From Branchiostoma floridae (taxonomy: Eukaryota > Chordata > Leptocardii > Amphioxiformes > Branchiostomatidae), in assembly GCF_000003815.2 (NCBI RefSeq), contig NC_049981.1, positions 29,929,503-29,993,502 of the forward strand: a stretch of DNA of 64,000 nt, given 5' to 3'. This document shows positions 1-10,159 of the stretch, one piece after another. Positions within the stretch are counted from its first letter, which is position 1. Every line of letters begins with the position of its first letter. The notes beneath the pieces were generated by a model. The model had not been told where the DNA came from, made no database searches, and was given only the letters and a program-made list of their open reading frames with translations. A program made the translations under genes and the position numbers.

Positions 1-164
1 TACACATCAAGAAATACACCACAGAATCATCAGGCGATCACGCAACAAATTATTCTCTCTTCTCTTCTCTCTCTACCAGTAATCTTACGTAAACATTGCT
101 GCATTACAACTATGCACGTCTTTAGTAGCGCTGTAAAATAAAGGAGAGTAGAAGTGGGACTTAC
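1..164 (-). other. Start of intron 1 of the membrane-protein gene
   Basis: The sequence left of the donor is intronic by inference. The open frame runs on past the splice site to about 30 but loses all protein character there. Nothing else is recognised. Confidence 0.6.
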
Positions 165-455
165 CTCGGCGAAGAGCTTCTCTACCCGGGACTCGATGAG
201 TTCCGACAAGCGGTCCTCCGAGACACCGGTCCCACACTCGGCCTCCAAGTCCCGTACTCTGTCCTGGAGGCCTAAAAGTTTCACGTTGAACACTAGACAG
301 CAAGCCAGGGCAAACACGCACAGCAGTAGTAACAACAAGTTGAACGCCACCGCGCAACACAACCGCGACGATCGCCGGGCCTGGGAGGCGGAGTCCTCGG
401 CAGCCTGGCTCTCCCCCTGCCGAGAGTCCACAAACTTCTTCCCGGTCTTCTCCAT
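165..455 (-). CDS. First coding exon of a type II single-pass membrane protein, MACIT collagen-like (partial)
   Basis: The exon encodes 97 codons read leftward from an ATG at 455-453, which has a good initiation context (G at -3 and +4). Residues 1-31 form a polar cytoplasmic head ending in basic residues (ARRSSR). Residues 33-58 form a leucine- and cysteine-rich membrane segment, and residues 60-97 a heptad-like stalk (LQDRVRDLEAE, then SRVEKLFAE). Basic residues before the membrane segment predict a cytoplasmic N-terminus. The exon ends at 165 in phase 0 before a perfect GTAAGT donor (plus-strand ACTTAC at 159-164), so the rest of the gene lies left of the window. The layout of short head, membrane span and coiled coil just outside the membrane matches collagens XIII, XXIII and XXV. 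No Gly-X-Y repeat is visible here, so another type II protein with a coiled-coil stalk, such as an ectodysplasin-like protein, is possible. The exon is what I am sure of; the family is inference. Confidence 0.72.
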
Positions 456-1320
456 ACCGGGTTGGTCTTACTGCACGCGCACGAGTTCCTCGCGATCCAA
501 CAAGAAAAAAAGTTTCCTCTGTCCTCCGCTGCGACCTGTGTCCAGAGCTGAAGAGCTAGAGAGTGTAGACACGCGCCTAGCCAACACGTCAGGCGATCGA
601 CTCTAATCAGAATATTGGGAATCAAACCCACGATCGCTGGTAAACTTTCCCCCAACGGCGAGCCAACGTGCTTTGGTCCGCCTGACTGCGCGCGAACTGC
701 ATTCCCCACTCCAGCATGTTATTTACATAAACACCTTCCAAATCCCTCCGCCCAGCGCTCTCCCGGGAATTTTTAAAATGCTAAAGAGGTGCGTCCCAAA
801 CTTTCAAACTTTTCGGCCACTTTCCAAAGTCTGTCCTGGAGTCTCACACGTACGGACGCCCCCGGCTTTAGGAATTCTTAACAGACAGCACCGTTTGGGA
901 GGCTTAATAGGAAACATTTGTGAGTAAAAAAAGGAAGAACTACTTTGTGAGAAGGTCTGTAACGCGAGCCGGCGCGTGTAAACAAGGCGTGTTTGTGTCA
1001 CGTGGGGTGTGGTCAACTTGTCAAAAAACTTTCGCGGGACCAACCCCCTGGCTATACCATTGCGAATATAGGGGGTCACTTGCTGGTTAGTGTTACCGGA
1101 TTCGATGGACACCACCTAACGGGAGGTATTGGAGAGGCAGCAAGGGAAACTAAAACTATTCATTTATCTTTCATACATCTTTTAAGGTTAATTTAATCTG
1201 AAAATCACGTTTCGCATATAATTAAAGACACACCTTTTCAATGAAATAGATTTTCTTGTATGGAAATTACATGAAAATACATTTTTCTAGTAGATATGTT
1301 AGGCTAGGTGTATGATACTA
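456..1320. other. Upstream region of the membrane-protein gene; no further gene
   Basis: This stretch should hold the 5' untranslated region and promoter of the minus-strand exon at 165-455. Bases 456-720 are comparatively GC- and CpG-rich. I cannot place a TATA box or transcription start. The rest is unique-looking sequence without a supported gene. Confidence 0.35.
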
Positions 1321-1324
1321 TCAT

Positions 1325-1570
1325 GTACTGTATGTTATGTCTCTGTTGTGACCTGTACTTTGCTCGTTTGGGCAAAAATGTACACTTAAGGTCTTCGTTG
1401 AGAGCTAAAGGGTATCCCAATAAAGTCAATTGATTCACTATACAAATAGATAGATACATCAAAGAATGTTTCGACCTTAGAACCGGTCGTGTAAGTGATA
1501 TCAACATATTGGTTTATTCACGTGGTTGTTCATATGTTGATACATTTGTATCCACTTGTTTGTATGTAAA
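1325..1570 (+). repeat. Dispersed repeat, possible non-LTR retrotransposon 3' end (copy 1)
   Basis: This segment shares successive blocks with 9120-9330, including a block reading GACCTTAGAA and a block ending TTTGTATCCACTTGT. Near 1345-1375 it carries the text TGTGACCTGTACTT followed by a G-rich segment and CAAAAATGTAC. The same text recurs at 33114 and, reversed, at 45710, where it precedes AATAAA-type ends. That pattern fits the 3' end of an old retrotransposon family. No coding part is preserved. Confidence 0.45.
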
Positions 1571-2369
1571 GTTAAAGCTACATGTAGTGCACCCTACGAA
1601 AGTCGCTGTACTTTTGTTGCGTCACCGACAAAGATTGTGTGAAAAAGGTTACCAAATTGGCATTGATTTGTTGCGTGTGGTGTCGTTTGCAGGTAAAAAG
1701 CACGACTTGAAGGCCAGGAAAACCGTTCGTGGCCTAATTTTCATTGTCGGACGAAAAGACAACGTTTCACAGAATATTTAGTGTTTATTTCTTCTTTGGG
1801 CTGACATTACAGGCAGACAAGGTCGCCCAACTAGCCAAGACTCTTACAAAGGGCGGGTCATGGGAGAGAAATGCAAAATACATTAAACAAGTAACATATC
1901 AAGTACAACGATACATCGAAACGAAAAATATGATACAAAGTGTCTGGATGTGTGACATAGGCATTGGGCCATTAGAACTTGAAAAGGATCAGAGGACTGA
2001 TCGAAAGCTTGTTGTTGGTCAGTGCTTTATTCTTGTGGACGGTTATATAAAGTTTAGAATTGTATCATATATATAATGTATATATAAAATACAAAGTATC
2101 TACATACTGATATTTAACGTTACTGTTGAGCCTAACATTTCGTGGCGTCTTAAACAAGTATTGCTAGCTCTATTAGTTTTTACACAGAGAACGGGTCAGC
2201 GATATGTCGCCCTATAAATACAGATAAACCTCGATAAGAGCAATAAATTACCCGTGACCGGGTTGTTCTAAAGGCGTAATTAGCCTACAGTAACAGGTAA
2301 ACTGTGCCGACACAAAGGAAAGTATGCCAAAGCCGTGACAAGCTGTCTCGCCTTGTCTCACGGGTCGCC
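1571..2369. other. Intergenic, nothing recognised
   Basis: Short open frames occur on both strands (for example 1509-1781 and 1744-2076), but none shows a recognisable domain or splice context. Codon use looks like ordinary AT-rich intergenic DNA. Confidence 0.5.
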
Positions 2370-3608
2370 GCTGACACAGTCAAGACCGCGCGCTTCTGGA
2401 GGTGGGGTTCACTTTCTCCAAGCAGATGTTAGGTGCTGACACAGTCAAGGCGCACGCTTCGGAAGGTGGGATTCACTTTCTCCAAGCAGATGTTAGGTTT
2501 CCCCTTCTCTAAGGCGCTGACAGTCAAAATCGCACGCTTCAGAAGATGGGTTCACTTGCGCCAAGAAGATGTTAGGTTTCTACTTCTCCAAGGCGCTGAC
2601 ACAGTCAAGACTGCACGCTTCTGAAGGTGCACGTGGGGTTCGCTTTCTCCAAGCAGATGTTAGGGGCTCTCCCTTGTCTAAGGCGCTGACACAGTCAAGA
2701 CCACGCGCTTCGGAAGGTGGGGTTCACTTGCTCCAAGCAGATGTTAGGTTTCTACTTCTCTAACGGGCTGACACAGTCAAGACCGCACGCTTCGGAAATT
2801 GGGGTTCACTTTCTCCGAGCAGATGTAAGGGGCTCTCCCTTCTCTTAGGCGCTGACACAGTCAAGACCGCACGCTTCGGAAGGTGGGGTTCACTTGCTCC
2901 AAGCAGATGTTGGGCTTGAAGGTGTTGGTTCACTTTCTTCAAGCAGATGTTAGGTGCTGACACAGTCAAGACCGCACGCTTCGGAAGGTGGGGTTCACTC
3001 TCTCCAAGCAGATGTTAGGTTTCCCCTTCTCTAAGGCACTGACAGTCAAAATCGCACGCTTCAGAAGATGGGTTCACTTGCGCCAAGAAGATGTTAGGTT
3101 TCTACTTCTCCAAGGCGCTGACACAGTCAAGACTGCACGCTTCGGAAGGTGCACGTGGGGTTCGCTTTCTCCAAGCAGATGTTAGGGGCTCTCCCTTGTC
3201 TAAGGCGCTGACACAGTCAAGACCACGCGCTTCGGAAGGTGGGGTTCACTTGCTCCAAGCAGATGTTAGGTTTCCGCTTCTCTAAGGCGCTGACACAGTC
3301 AAGACCGCACGCTTCGGAAGGTGGGGTTCACTTGCTTCAAGCAGATGTTAGGCTTCTACTTCTCTAACTTCTAAGGCGCTGACACAGTCAAGACTGCACG
3401 CTTCATAAGGAGGGGTTCACTTTCTCCAAGCAGATGTTAGGCTTCTACTTCTCCAACTTTTGAGGCGCTGGCACAGTCAAGACCGCACGCTACAGAAGGT
3501 GGGGTTCACTTGCTCCAAGTAGATGTTAGGCGTCCAGTTCTCTAACTTCTAAGGCGCTGACACAGTCAAGACTGAATGCTTCAAAAGGTAGATGTTAAGA
3601 TTCTCCTT
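2370..3608. repeat. Satellite-like tandem array of about fifteen ~87-bp units with higher-order structure
   Basis: The core GACACAGTCAAGACCGCACG followed by a GGTGGGGTTCACT block and CTCCAAGCAGATGTTAGG recurs about every 80-90 bases from 2372 to 3557. The block around 2494-2770 is repeated almost unchanged 522 bases later (about 3016-3292), and 522 is six 87-base units. Open frames across the array (2433-2624, 2569-2763, 2988-3185, 3091-3285) are by-products, because 87 is divisible by three; they repeat phrases such as LQADVRF. The last units (3400-3608) are more diverged. Confidence 0.93.
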
Positions 3609-4560
3609 CTCTAAGCTTCCGCTTTGCATATCGGCTTTTCCACTCTTCCAATTCCATCATACAATCTGTGCTCAAGTCTAGTAATTTTTCTAGTAATTCT
3701 ACCGTAACATACATTTCCAAAAGCTCCGGAGACGCTTGTACCAACGACGGTCTTACTTACTATATGGTGCTAGCGCCTGAAATAAAGAATAAAGAATGAG
3801 TATTCGATGACGTATTTTAGTGGGTTTTGTCCGTGTTTCTATTTTGTCAGGGTTTCTTTGTAATGGGTAGGTAGAGAAGCGTAATTGTAATAGATAGCAA
3901 CAGCTATCTGCCAATCAAAGTTCACCACCAGAGCATATCCCAGAACACGAGATATCAAAACCGGAAGTTCCGCTACAGTACCGTAGAAAGCCTCAAGATG
4001 GGTTATTATCGAACTTGACTTTCGTTTTCTCAAACCCTACCCCACAACGCCAAAAGGATCCATCTACGTTAATAAAAACACCACAGCTGTAAGTTGTTCT
4101 TACTATGTCTTGTTAGTATCGTCCAGTCCTACAAAATGTTTCTTTTCTATCGCGATGCACACAATTCTTTGTTTATTTTGATACCACGGCCACGAGTTGT
4201 ACACAAGAAATAAGGCCTCTTGGGTTATTCCATTGACAGAAGAGCAGCAGGAGATTCAGATCAGGAGACGGAGGAGTGCATGCATGTTTGTTTGTTTGTT
4301 TGTTCATACCTGTATCTGTATCGATATAGGAGGTATAACCACCCTTCGGCGTAACAAACCATCTTCGTAGGCATGCGGCGCGGCAGCAGCTATATATACT
4401 GAAAGACTTGTCACACCTAACCTTTGCACATCTGACTGCAAATCATGTTTCAAGCTATCTAATTTAACGACGTGCCTACTCTATTTGACGGCAAAAATTG
4501 CCAGCAAATTCCTTTCAGTCAGTGATAGTTCTAGGACAGAACGAGTATTTGAACACATCA
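3609..4560. other. Intergenic, with one dispersed-repeat fragment and a (TTTG)n run
   Basis: Bases 3970-4040 contain a minus-strand copy of the dispersed repeat described at 4725-4950 (AAGCCTC, then a TATCGAACTTGAC block). A short TTTG microsatellite lies near 4284-4303. The rest shows no gene. Confidence 0.5.
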
Positions 4561-4724
4561 ATCCTTGGTTGAAAACTTTGGTATTAGAAACTTAGAAACA
4601 AGGAGGTCCTTATTCAAGCTCCTTGCTCGAAGGCATGACCATTTCTCGTTCTTGTCTGCCTGTGAGCTTGTCTTACCTCCATGTAATATTGGTGTATTGT
4701 TTTGGGCGTTTCTCTGTGTGTGTT

Positions 4725-4950
4725 TATGTTTAAGTTTCCGGATTGTGGCTGTTCTGGCCCCTCTGGTGGCTTCTCGTGGTACTGCAGCAGAACTTCTTTT
4801 TTTCTATCTTTTCTCCTGCATGGATTGCGACGACTTTTCGTTTGTGTGTTACACAACTGTGTAGGTGTCGGGAAAACGAAGGTCAATGTCAGTTTGACCC
4901 ACTGTCGGCTTTCCTTGGTACTGAAGCAGGGCTCCCTTTTTTCCCTTTTT
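4725..4950 (+). repeat. Dispersed repeat with a GGTACTGCAGC block
   Basis: Two successive segments share the order: gene-like GAAGGTCAA block, a GGCTTTC or GGCTTCTC block, then GGTACTGCAGCAGAACT or GGTACTGAAGCAGGGCT. Related copies are at 3970-4040 (reverse), 21160-21200, 30690-30760, 30845-30895 (reverse) and 59020-59075 inside a WAPL intron. Some pairs face each other, suggesting ends of a hairpin element. No coding capacity is visible. Confidence 0.5.
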
Positions 4951-5734
4951 CCCGGACATACTAGGATTTTAATTTTTGTTTGTTTGTTTGAAGTAGAAAA
5001 GTCCATGTGCAGAGAAGTTTAAGACGTACTTTTTTTTTTCCTCAAGGCAGTTGAGAAGTGATTTTGACCTAGTGTGATCGTCCCCACTTGGATACCCCTC
5101 GGGTAGGGAGGGAAACCCGAGTCTGTGTCTCCCGCATATCTTGGCGTTCCTCCAAGAAGACAGGATAACGTCTTGAGGCGCCTGTGTGGGCAAAAGCAGA
5201 CCTTCTTCGCCATGTGCGGCATGTCACGGCAGATGTTCAGGTGCGGGGCGAGGCGAGATAACCACACACGGGACGGTACCTCTGCTTCTTTCACGTGTGA
5301 ACATCGCAAGGTGTGAATCGGAAGTCATTACGTCTGATAGATAGGTCTGTATAGTGGGCTATGGGGTGAGAAAATGTAAAATATGCTATCTGGACGTGTT
5401 TTGTAATATCAAGGAGTCTAGTCAAAACTCCTTGGTAATATACAACCAGATGTAAGAAAGAGTGAAGAGCAAAAGGTGTACTAAACAAGTGATGAAAAGT
5501 TGATCGGCACTGGAGTGAGAAAATGTAGACATCTGGATGTTTTTGTTGTGTTTTTTTTTTTTGTAATCTACAAACAGATGTAACAGAGGGTGAAGAGCAA
5601 AGAGATGTACTAAGCATTTGTAGAAATTGTGGATAAGGCTGAGATAACCACACTCGGGACGGTAACTCTGCTTCGTTCACGTGAGATCATCCTGATAGAT
5701 TGGTCGGTAGTGAGGTGGGAAAACAGTAGAATAT

Positions 5735-5834
5735 TGTTCATAACTGTCCATTGTCACTTGTATATCAATTATGTTTATACCATGTACTTGCAATTAGCCC
5801 TCGGGCACGAACTTGCAAATAAATTTCTTATTCT
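5735..5834 (+). repeat. 3' end of a non-LTR retrotransposon-like repeat
   Basis: This segment is almost identical to 39850-39950, sharing CCATTGTCACTTGTATATC, then TTAGCCCTCGGGCACGAACT and GCAAATAAA. A diverged relative lies at 43740-43815. An AATAAA-like signal near the end and repeated 3' ends without a body are typical of 5'-truncated LINEs. The family is not identified. Confidence 0.5.
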
Positions 5835-5988
5835 TAATCTCCAAGCAGATCTTGCGGTGGCATATAAGATTGTATCATAAGCTTGAAAATGAGTTTAGCC
5901 GGCAGAGGAGTTTCATTCGCCTTCGGCTAAACTCCTTCCTGAGCCTATGAGACTATCTTATGCCACCGCAAGATCTGTTTGGAGATTA
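5835..5988. mobile_element. Family A hairpin MITE, copy 1
   Basis: The element begins TAATCTCCAAGCAGATC and ends GATCTGTTTGGAGATTA. The inverted arms extend inward through a TGGCAT-AAGAT block, and the centre is TTTAGCCGGCAG facing GGCTAAACTCC. It has no coding capacity. It is one of about ten copies in the window. Confidence 0.9.
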
Positions 5989-6191
5989 AGAAAATACTGA
6001 AACATGTGTGAAAATCGTAAGGTGTGAAACAGAAGTCATTATATGGTTGGTCGGTAGTAAAGTGAGTAAATGTAAACTATGCTACCTGGGCGTGAATTTA
6101 CAAGCAGATGTAAGAGAGAGTGAAGAGCAAAAAGGTGTGAGGCGAGCCGAGAAAAGGCGGGAAGAACCACACGTGGGACGGTAACTCTGCT

Positions 6192-6356
6192 AGCCTGGGT
6201 ACCATCCGGAAAGTAGTTCGCTCCGGCGTTCATTATATACTATATACAGTCGCTTCTAGCTCTGACATTCATTATACACTATATACAGTCGCTTCTCTGT
6301 GTTTGATAGCAGAAGCGAACATAGGAGCGAACTACTATCCGGATGGTACCCATGCT
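6192..6356. mobile_element. Family T hairpin MITE with 11-bp target duplication
   Basis: Inverted ends AGCCTGGGTACCATCCGG and CCGGATGGTACCCATGCT flank a palindromic centre with TATATACAGTCGCTTCT. The flanks 6181-6191 and 6357-6367 are both GTAACTCTGCT, an exact 11-bp duplication of the surrounding array sequence. The inverted arms run over at least 35 bases. Fragments of the family are at 42538-42600 and 54515-54560. Confidence 0.88.
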
Positions 6357-6512
6357 GTAACTCTGCTCCTTTCACGTGTGAATATTGCGACTCAGACGCA
6401 AGGTGTGAACTGGAAGTCATTACGTGTGATAGATTGGTCGGTATAGTGGGGTGAGAAAATGTAAACTCATCCTCACACTCAGGGTTGACATCGCGGCAAA
6501 GCCTAACGATAT

Positions 6513-6672
6513 TAGACTCTACCAGGCTTCGTGGATTGGTGGTCTAATTGTAGAAATTGGACAAATAGAATCTATAGTACGCTAGGGGAGTTAGTCGGCC
6601 AGAAGAGTACGTTTCCTCACCACGTGGTGAGGAGAATGATTCTACCGATCCACGGAGCCTGGTAGAGGCTAT
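6513..6672. mobile_element. Family F MITE inserted into the left arm of the family G element
   Basis: Ends are TAGACTCTACCAGGC and GCCTGGTAGAGGCTA. The flanks 6504-6512 and 6673-6681 both read TAACGATAT. The intact right arm of the host element (7297-7317) supplies the empty site, with AACGATAT occurring once. The 9-bp duplication is therefore certain. No coding capacity. Confidence 0.93.
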
Positions 6673-6786
6673 AACGATATCACCCCTGACAAATCAGCCA
6701 GGGTATTTGGGTATTTGGCTTCTTGTTGTCGGAAGCTCGGAAAGGCGCCATATAAGGCGACTCATTAATATTCAAGAGCAAGATAA

Positions 6787-6987
6787 GAGGGTCTGCATGC
6801 TCTTTTACGTAAGGCGTAGGCAGCCAATTTTATTTCCCGTAATTCGTAGGGAAAACCATCTTATCTACGTAATTCGTAGCGAGGCGACCAAAATTAGCGT
6901 AATTGCCTTCCTTGATTTAGCGTAATACGTAGGGGGTTCTTTTAAATTCAGCGTAAATCGTTGTCGGAACTCCCCATGCAGACCCTC
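6787..6987. mobile_element. Family I MITE nested in family G, 6-bp target duplication
   Basis: Ends GAGGGTCTGCATG and CATGCAGACCCTC are perfect inverted copies. Flanks 6781-6786 and 6988-6993 are both AGATAA. The interior repeats the phrase ACGTAATTCGTAG and has no long open frame. A second copy lies at 30345-30530. Confidence 0.92.
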
Positions 6988-7366
6988 AGATAACAGTACC
7001 GGCGTAACGTTCTTTCAGCGTCCAGACGTCTTTATCAGGTACCAAATTTAACATTTGTCGGTTCTGTGGGTATAGGGTAACCACGGCATCACCGTATATA
7101 TGTACCGACCTAGCATACGATAAAAAAAACATTACCATCACGCAAAGAAATACAGATCTTTGCACACGCCGCGCCGTACGCTGTTTGTTCGAAACTTGCA
7201 ATCCGGTCGCTGATTGGCCCGCGACAAATCAGGCAAGCTCATTAATATTCATAAGCAGGGCGCCCCAAATACCCAAATACCGTGGCTGATTTGTCAGGGG
7301 TGATATCGTTAGGCTTTGCCGCGATGTCAACCCTGAGTGTGAGGGTGATGTAAACTACGCTATCTG

Positions 7367-7532
7367 TAAGCCTCTATCAGCCTCCACAAGTCCCTGAAAA
7401 AACAGTAGAAATTGACTAAATAAGGCCAAAAAAACACTGTAGATGGCCTTAGGTCGCAAACTACACTCCTCTGGTGTGTTTTCTGTCTATTTGGCCAATT
7501 TTTACTATTTTTCCATCGACCTGTGGAGCCTG
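7367..7532. mobile_element. Family F MITE, copy 3
   Basis: The left end is AGCCTCTATCAGCCTCCAC and the right end GACCTGTGGAGCCTGG, with internal CAGTAGAAATTGAC facing GGCCAATTTTTACTATTTTT. It interrupts the repeat array between its CTATCTG and GGACGTGTTTTG phrases. The right terminus seems trimmed, so no target duplication can be read. Confidence 0.8.
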
Positions 7533-7800
7533 GACGTGTTTTGTAATATACAAGCATATGTAAGAGAGGGTTAAAAGCAAAACGGTGTACTAAACATGTG
7601 TGGAAATTGCTTTGTGTTAATTAGAAGTCATAATATGTGACCAAGGACGTTATATATCTTATATAACGCCATTTGTCGGTGGTGGGATGAGAAAATGTAG
7701 ACTATGCTACCTGAACGTGTTTTGTAATGTACAAGTAGATGTAAGAGCAAAAAGGTGTACTAAACATGTGTGGAAATTGCTATGTGTTAATTAGAAGTCA

Positions 7801-8215
7801 CTATATTTGACTGAAACCCAACTTCTGCAGAGCGCTCGTCACAATTAATTGTAGACGCCACAATTTTATATTTTAATTACAAAATTTGATGTAACCATGT
7901 CGTCACAACTTCTGTAGCATTCACCACTAAGAATGTAGTGCGAACAGGTAACTTTAACAAATGATTAATAGAATTGAGAACAATTCAATAAGACGACAAT
8001 AGGACGCCCATAAGACGAATTTCGGCATCACTGAGCTACCACCCCCTCCATTGCATTGGGTCGCTCCTCGATTACGTAATGTGACAAATTGACGATTTGA
8101 TGGCGAAAATCATGTCCGCATATCCGTTTACAGCCGTCGCCACTGTATTGTGTCCAACACCATGGAGATAACATAGCAAATACCTTCCCGACGCCAACTT
8201 CTTGTCACTACGTTA
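7801..8215. other. Intergenic, nothing recognised
   Basis: No gene, long repeat or structured element was recognised in this AT-rich stretch. Confidence 0.5.
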
Positions 8216-8813
8216 TAAGGTCATGTTGATTTAATTATATGGATGATATCCTCTGGGAACCCAAAAAGTGATGCGAGCGTGCGAATAAAAAAAGTTTGAG
8301 AAAAATCTTTATGAAATGTAAGTGGTCAGGAAGGTTGGACATATGACAATGAATGTAGTATACCGAACAATTGCTTCTTCATTTTTGTTCTTTCACATTT
8401 TCTTTGACGTTACAATAATCTATGACATTGGTATACGTTTTCCGGCATTTGTTTTTGCAACTCACGGCATATTTTTGCTTGTTTTGAATCTGCTTTGTAT
8501 AAATAGCTGTACGGTTGAAAACTTTCTTTATTTCATTTTTGGAAACCGCCGAAAATTGATGCGCCTGTGAATGTCATCCATATACCGTAGATTCAGAAAT
8601 GTTCGCGGTGGATTTAGTTCGCGGTTTTTGCGTCGGCCATTTCACCGCGAATTTAAAACCACCGCGAACATTTTCCAGGGCATTAAGATACTACAGCGCA
8701 TGGTGCTACAGCGAAATTAAAACCACCGCGAAGAGTCCTTTTTCCCGCTACCGCGAAATTAAATCCCGGCGAACTTGAATACATTTACAGTATCTTTTTC
8801 AGGCATGGCCCTA
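8216..8813. mobile_element. Family D MITE, copy 1, containing a family C insertion
   Basis: The left arm reads AAGGTCATGTTGATTT, then TATATGGATGATATCCTCTGG and ATGCGAGCGTGCG. The matching right arm (GCGCCTGTGAATGTCATCC) stops at the family C insertion and resumes after it as GGCATGGCCCTA, the degraded end. Copies at 29730, 33546 and 33948 show the intact form. The open frame at 8322-8570 is part of the element and has no known domain. Confidence 0.82.
8585..8790. mobile_element. Family C MITE, copy 1, TA target duplication
   Basis: The element carries alternating blocks such as GAAATGTTCGCGGTGG, CACCGCGAATTTAAAACCAC and ACCGCGAAATTAAATCCC and ends ACATTTACAG. TA is present at 8583-8584 and 8791-8792. 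The left end (CCGTAGATTCAG) is diverged from the usual CTGTAAATGCAG. It sits inside family D copy 1. Confidence 0.9.
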
Positions 8814-9750
8814 CGTTGAAACTCTGTGCACGTCACGCTCTGGTAGACTCGAGTCATTCCTCTAATGATGCTTCAAATCGAATTGGCAAAATGGCTGGGG
8901 TTAGGCTGGCGCCGACTGATTAATTGGCTAAGTAGTTGAAGAAGCCAAAACGTAATTGAATAAGGTATTCACACAAAAATACATAGTTTACATAGTTTAA
9001 AAGTACTTGTTTCCATCATAGGTTGTTCACGATATGACGATAAACGCTCAAAGCTGTTCACCTTTCTTTATGCTTAAATTCTTCAAAATAATTCAATTCA
9101 TTCCATTCTATAGATAAATCTAATTACATTCTATGAAGAGATGTCCTTACTGTGCACAAAAAGATATGTCAAAAGGATGTTCAGACCTTAGAATCAGTAG
9201 TGTAAGCGACATGTTAAACTTAACGTGCTGATACATATTGCACCTGTTCGTTAATTCATTTGTATCCACTTGTATATTTGTATAAATGTAGAGAGCCGCG
9301 GTATTTACTTTTGTCAATAAAGATTATACACTAATACAGTTCGTATATAGAAAACGCAAAAAATACGAATATGCGTTAGTTCAGTATTTTTGTCAGGGGC
9401 AGACGATATTCTAGGAACTTTTGAATCTGTCATACATCGTTGCTGTCAAGCATTTACCAAAGTAAGACCCAAGGATATCGCGATTTAGAGAAGAGACGTC
9501 TTAGATGTAATGTTACCCTATAAGACGATGGCCTTCTAGAGACGAAACTCTTTCCTCTGATCACGTGGAATTTGTACCTACGTGGATATAACAGACCGGG
9601 CTGCTGTTTGTAAATCTTCGGGGAGGCCAATTAAAACATCTGCCTTAAATATTCGGCCTCGGCGGCACCTTGACCTCAGTATGATGAGGGATTGTCTGTT
9701 TGTCTTCGAGCTCTGCGGACGAGGCATATTTCCCATCGTGGACGAAGCTT
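8814..9750. other. Intergenic, containing a second copy of the dispersed repeat seen at 1325-1570
   Basis: Bases 9120-9330 match 1325-1570 in block order (GACCTTAGAATCAGTAGTGT, then TTTGTATCCACTTGT). Otherwise no gene is seen. Bases 9742-9750 (GACGAAGCT) form the left target copy of the family E element that follows. Confidence 0.5.
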
Positions 9751-10159
9751 AGTCTTCCAAGCAGACGTGTCAGCTGGAAGACAAAAGGAGAGGAATTTGG
9801 CCAAATACTAAAAAAATAGGGACAAAATAAGTTGTCATGGGATCTCAGTCACTCTTTTGCAGTCTATCCTAATCTCCAAGCAGATCCTATGGTAGCATAA
9901 GATATAATAGTATCAAAAGCTGCCAGACGAGTAATGCCGGCCTAGGAGTGTGATGACTCCCTTTGGCCAGCTTTACTCCTTTAGCCAGCTTTGATACTAT
10001 CTTATTGAAAAGGTAAATCTGCCTGGAGATTAGTCTATCCAGCTATCCGCTGATCGGTCAGTTCACTCCTAGGCCAATTAATTCCTACTAGACTTAATTC
10101 CTAACTTGGCCCAAGTCCCCTATTACTATTCGGCCAGGCGGGAGTCTGGTAGAGACTAG
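9751..10159. mobile_element. Family E element, copy 1, 9-bp target duplication, split by a family A MITE
   Basis: The element begins TAGTCTTCCAAGCAGACGTG and ends GGGAGTCTGGTAGAGACTA. Flanks are GACGAAGCT (9742-9750) and GACGAAACT, eight of nine matching. Internal blocks AATTTGGCCAAAT, CAGCTATCCGC and CCTAACTTGGCC recur in the other copies. The family A copy at 9870-10032 interrupts it. There is no transposase. Confidence 0.85.
9870..10032. mobile_element. Family A MITE, copy 2, exact 8-bp target duplication
   Basis: TAATCTCCAAGCAGATCC and the diverged CTGCCTGGAGATTA are the ends. Flanks 9862-9869 and 10033-10040 both read GTCTATCC. Other family E copies (14054, 27531) show the uninterrupted sequence, so the 8-bp duplication is secure and points to hAT-type mobilisation. 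Confidence 0.93.

Larger units (their letters stand above)
6468..7347. mobile_element. Family G 880-bp DNA transposon with long inverted ends and 9-bp target duplication
   Basis: The left end (CATCCTCACACTCAGGGTTG) and right end (CAACCCTGAGTGTGAGGGTG) are inverted copies. The match runs inward for roughly 85 bases through GCGGCAAAGCC, ATCACCCCTGACAAATCAGC and a GGTATTTGGG block, once the nested insertion at 6513-6672 is removed. Both flanks read ATGTAAACT (6459-6467 and 7348-7356). Long arms with a 9-bp duplication fit a Mutator-like non-autonomous element. The core has no transposase. Confidence 0.88.
5050..7800. repeat. Degenerate repeat array interrupted by nested transposons
   Basis: Shared phrases recur at about 5240-5480, 5500-5620, 5630-5700, 6005-6190, 6357-6467, 7348-7366, 7533-7620 and 7670-7800. 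They include ACCACACACGGGACGGTA, AAGGTGTGAA with GAAGTCATTA, GTGAGAAAATGTAAAC, GGACGTGTTTTGTAATAT and AGAGCAAAAGGTGTACTAAA in the same order. The array is cut by at least five later insertions listed separately. Its original unit was probably about 300 bp. No coding function is seen. Confidence 0.75.

Noticed and set aside
2433-3285. Open frames of about 65 codons repeating LQADVRF and KALTQSR text
   Set aside because: They are translations of the 87-bp satellite, whose unit length is a multiple of three.
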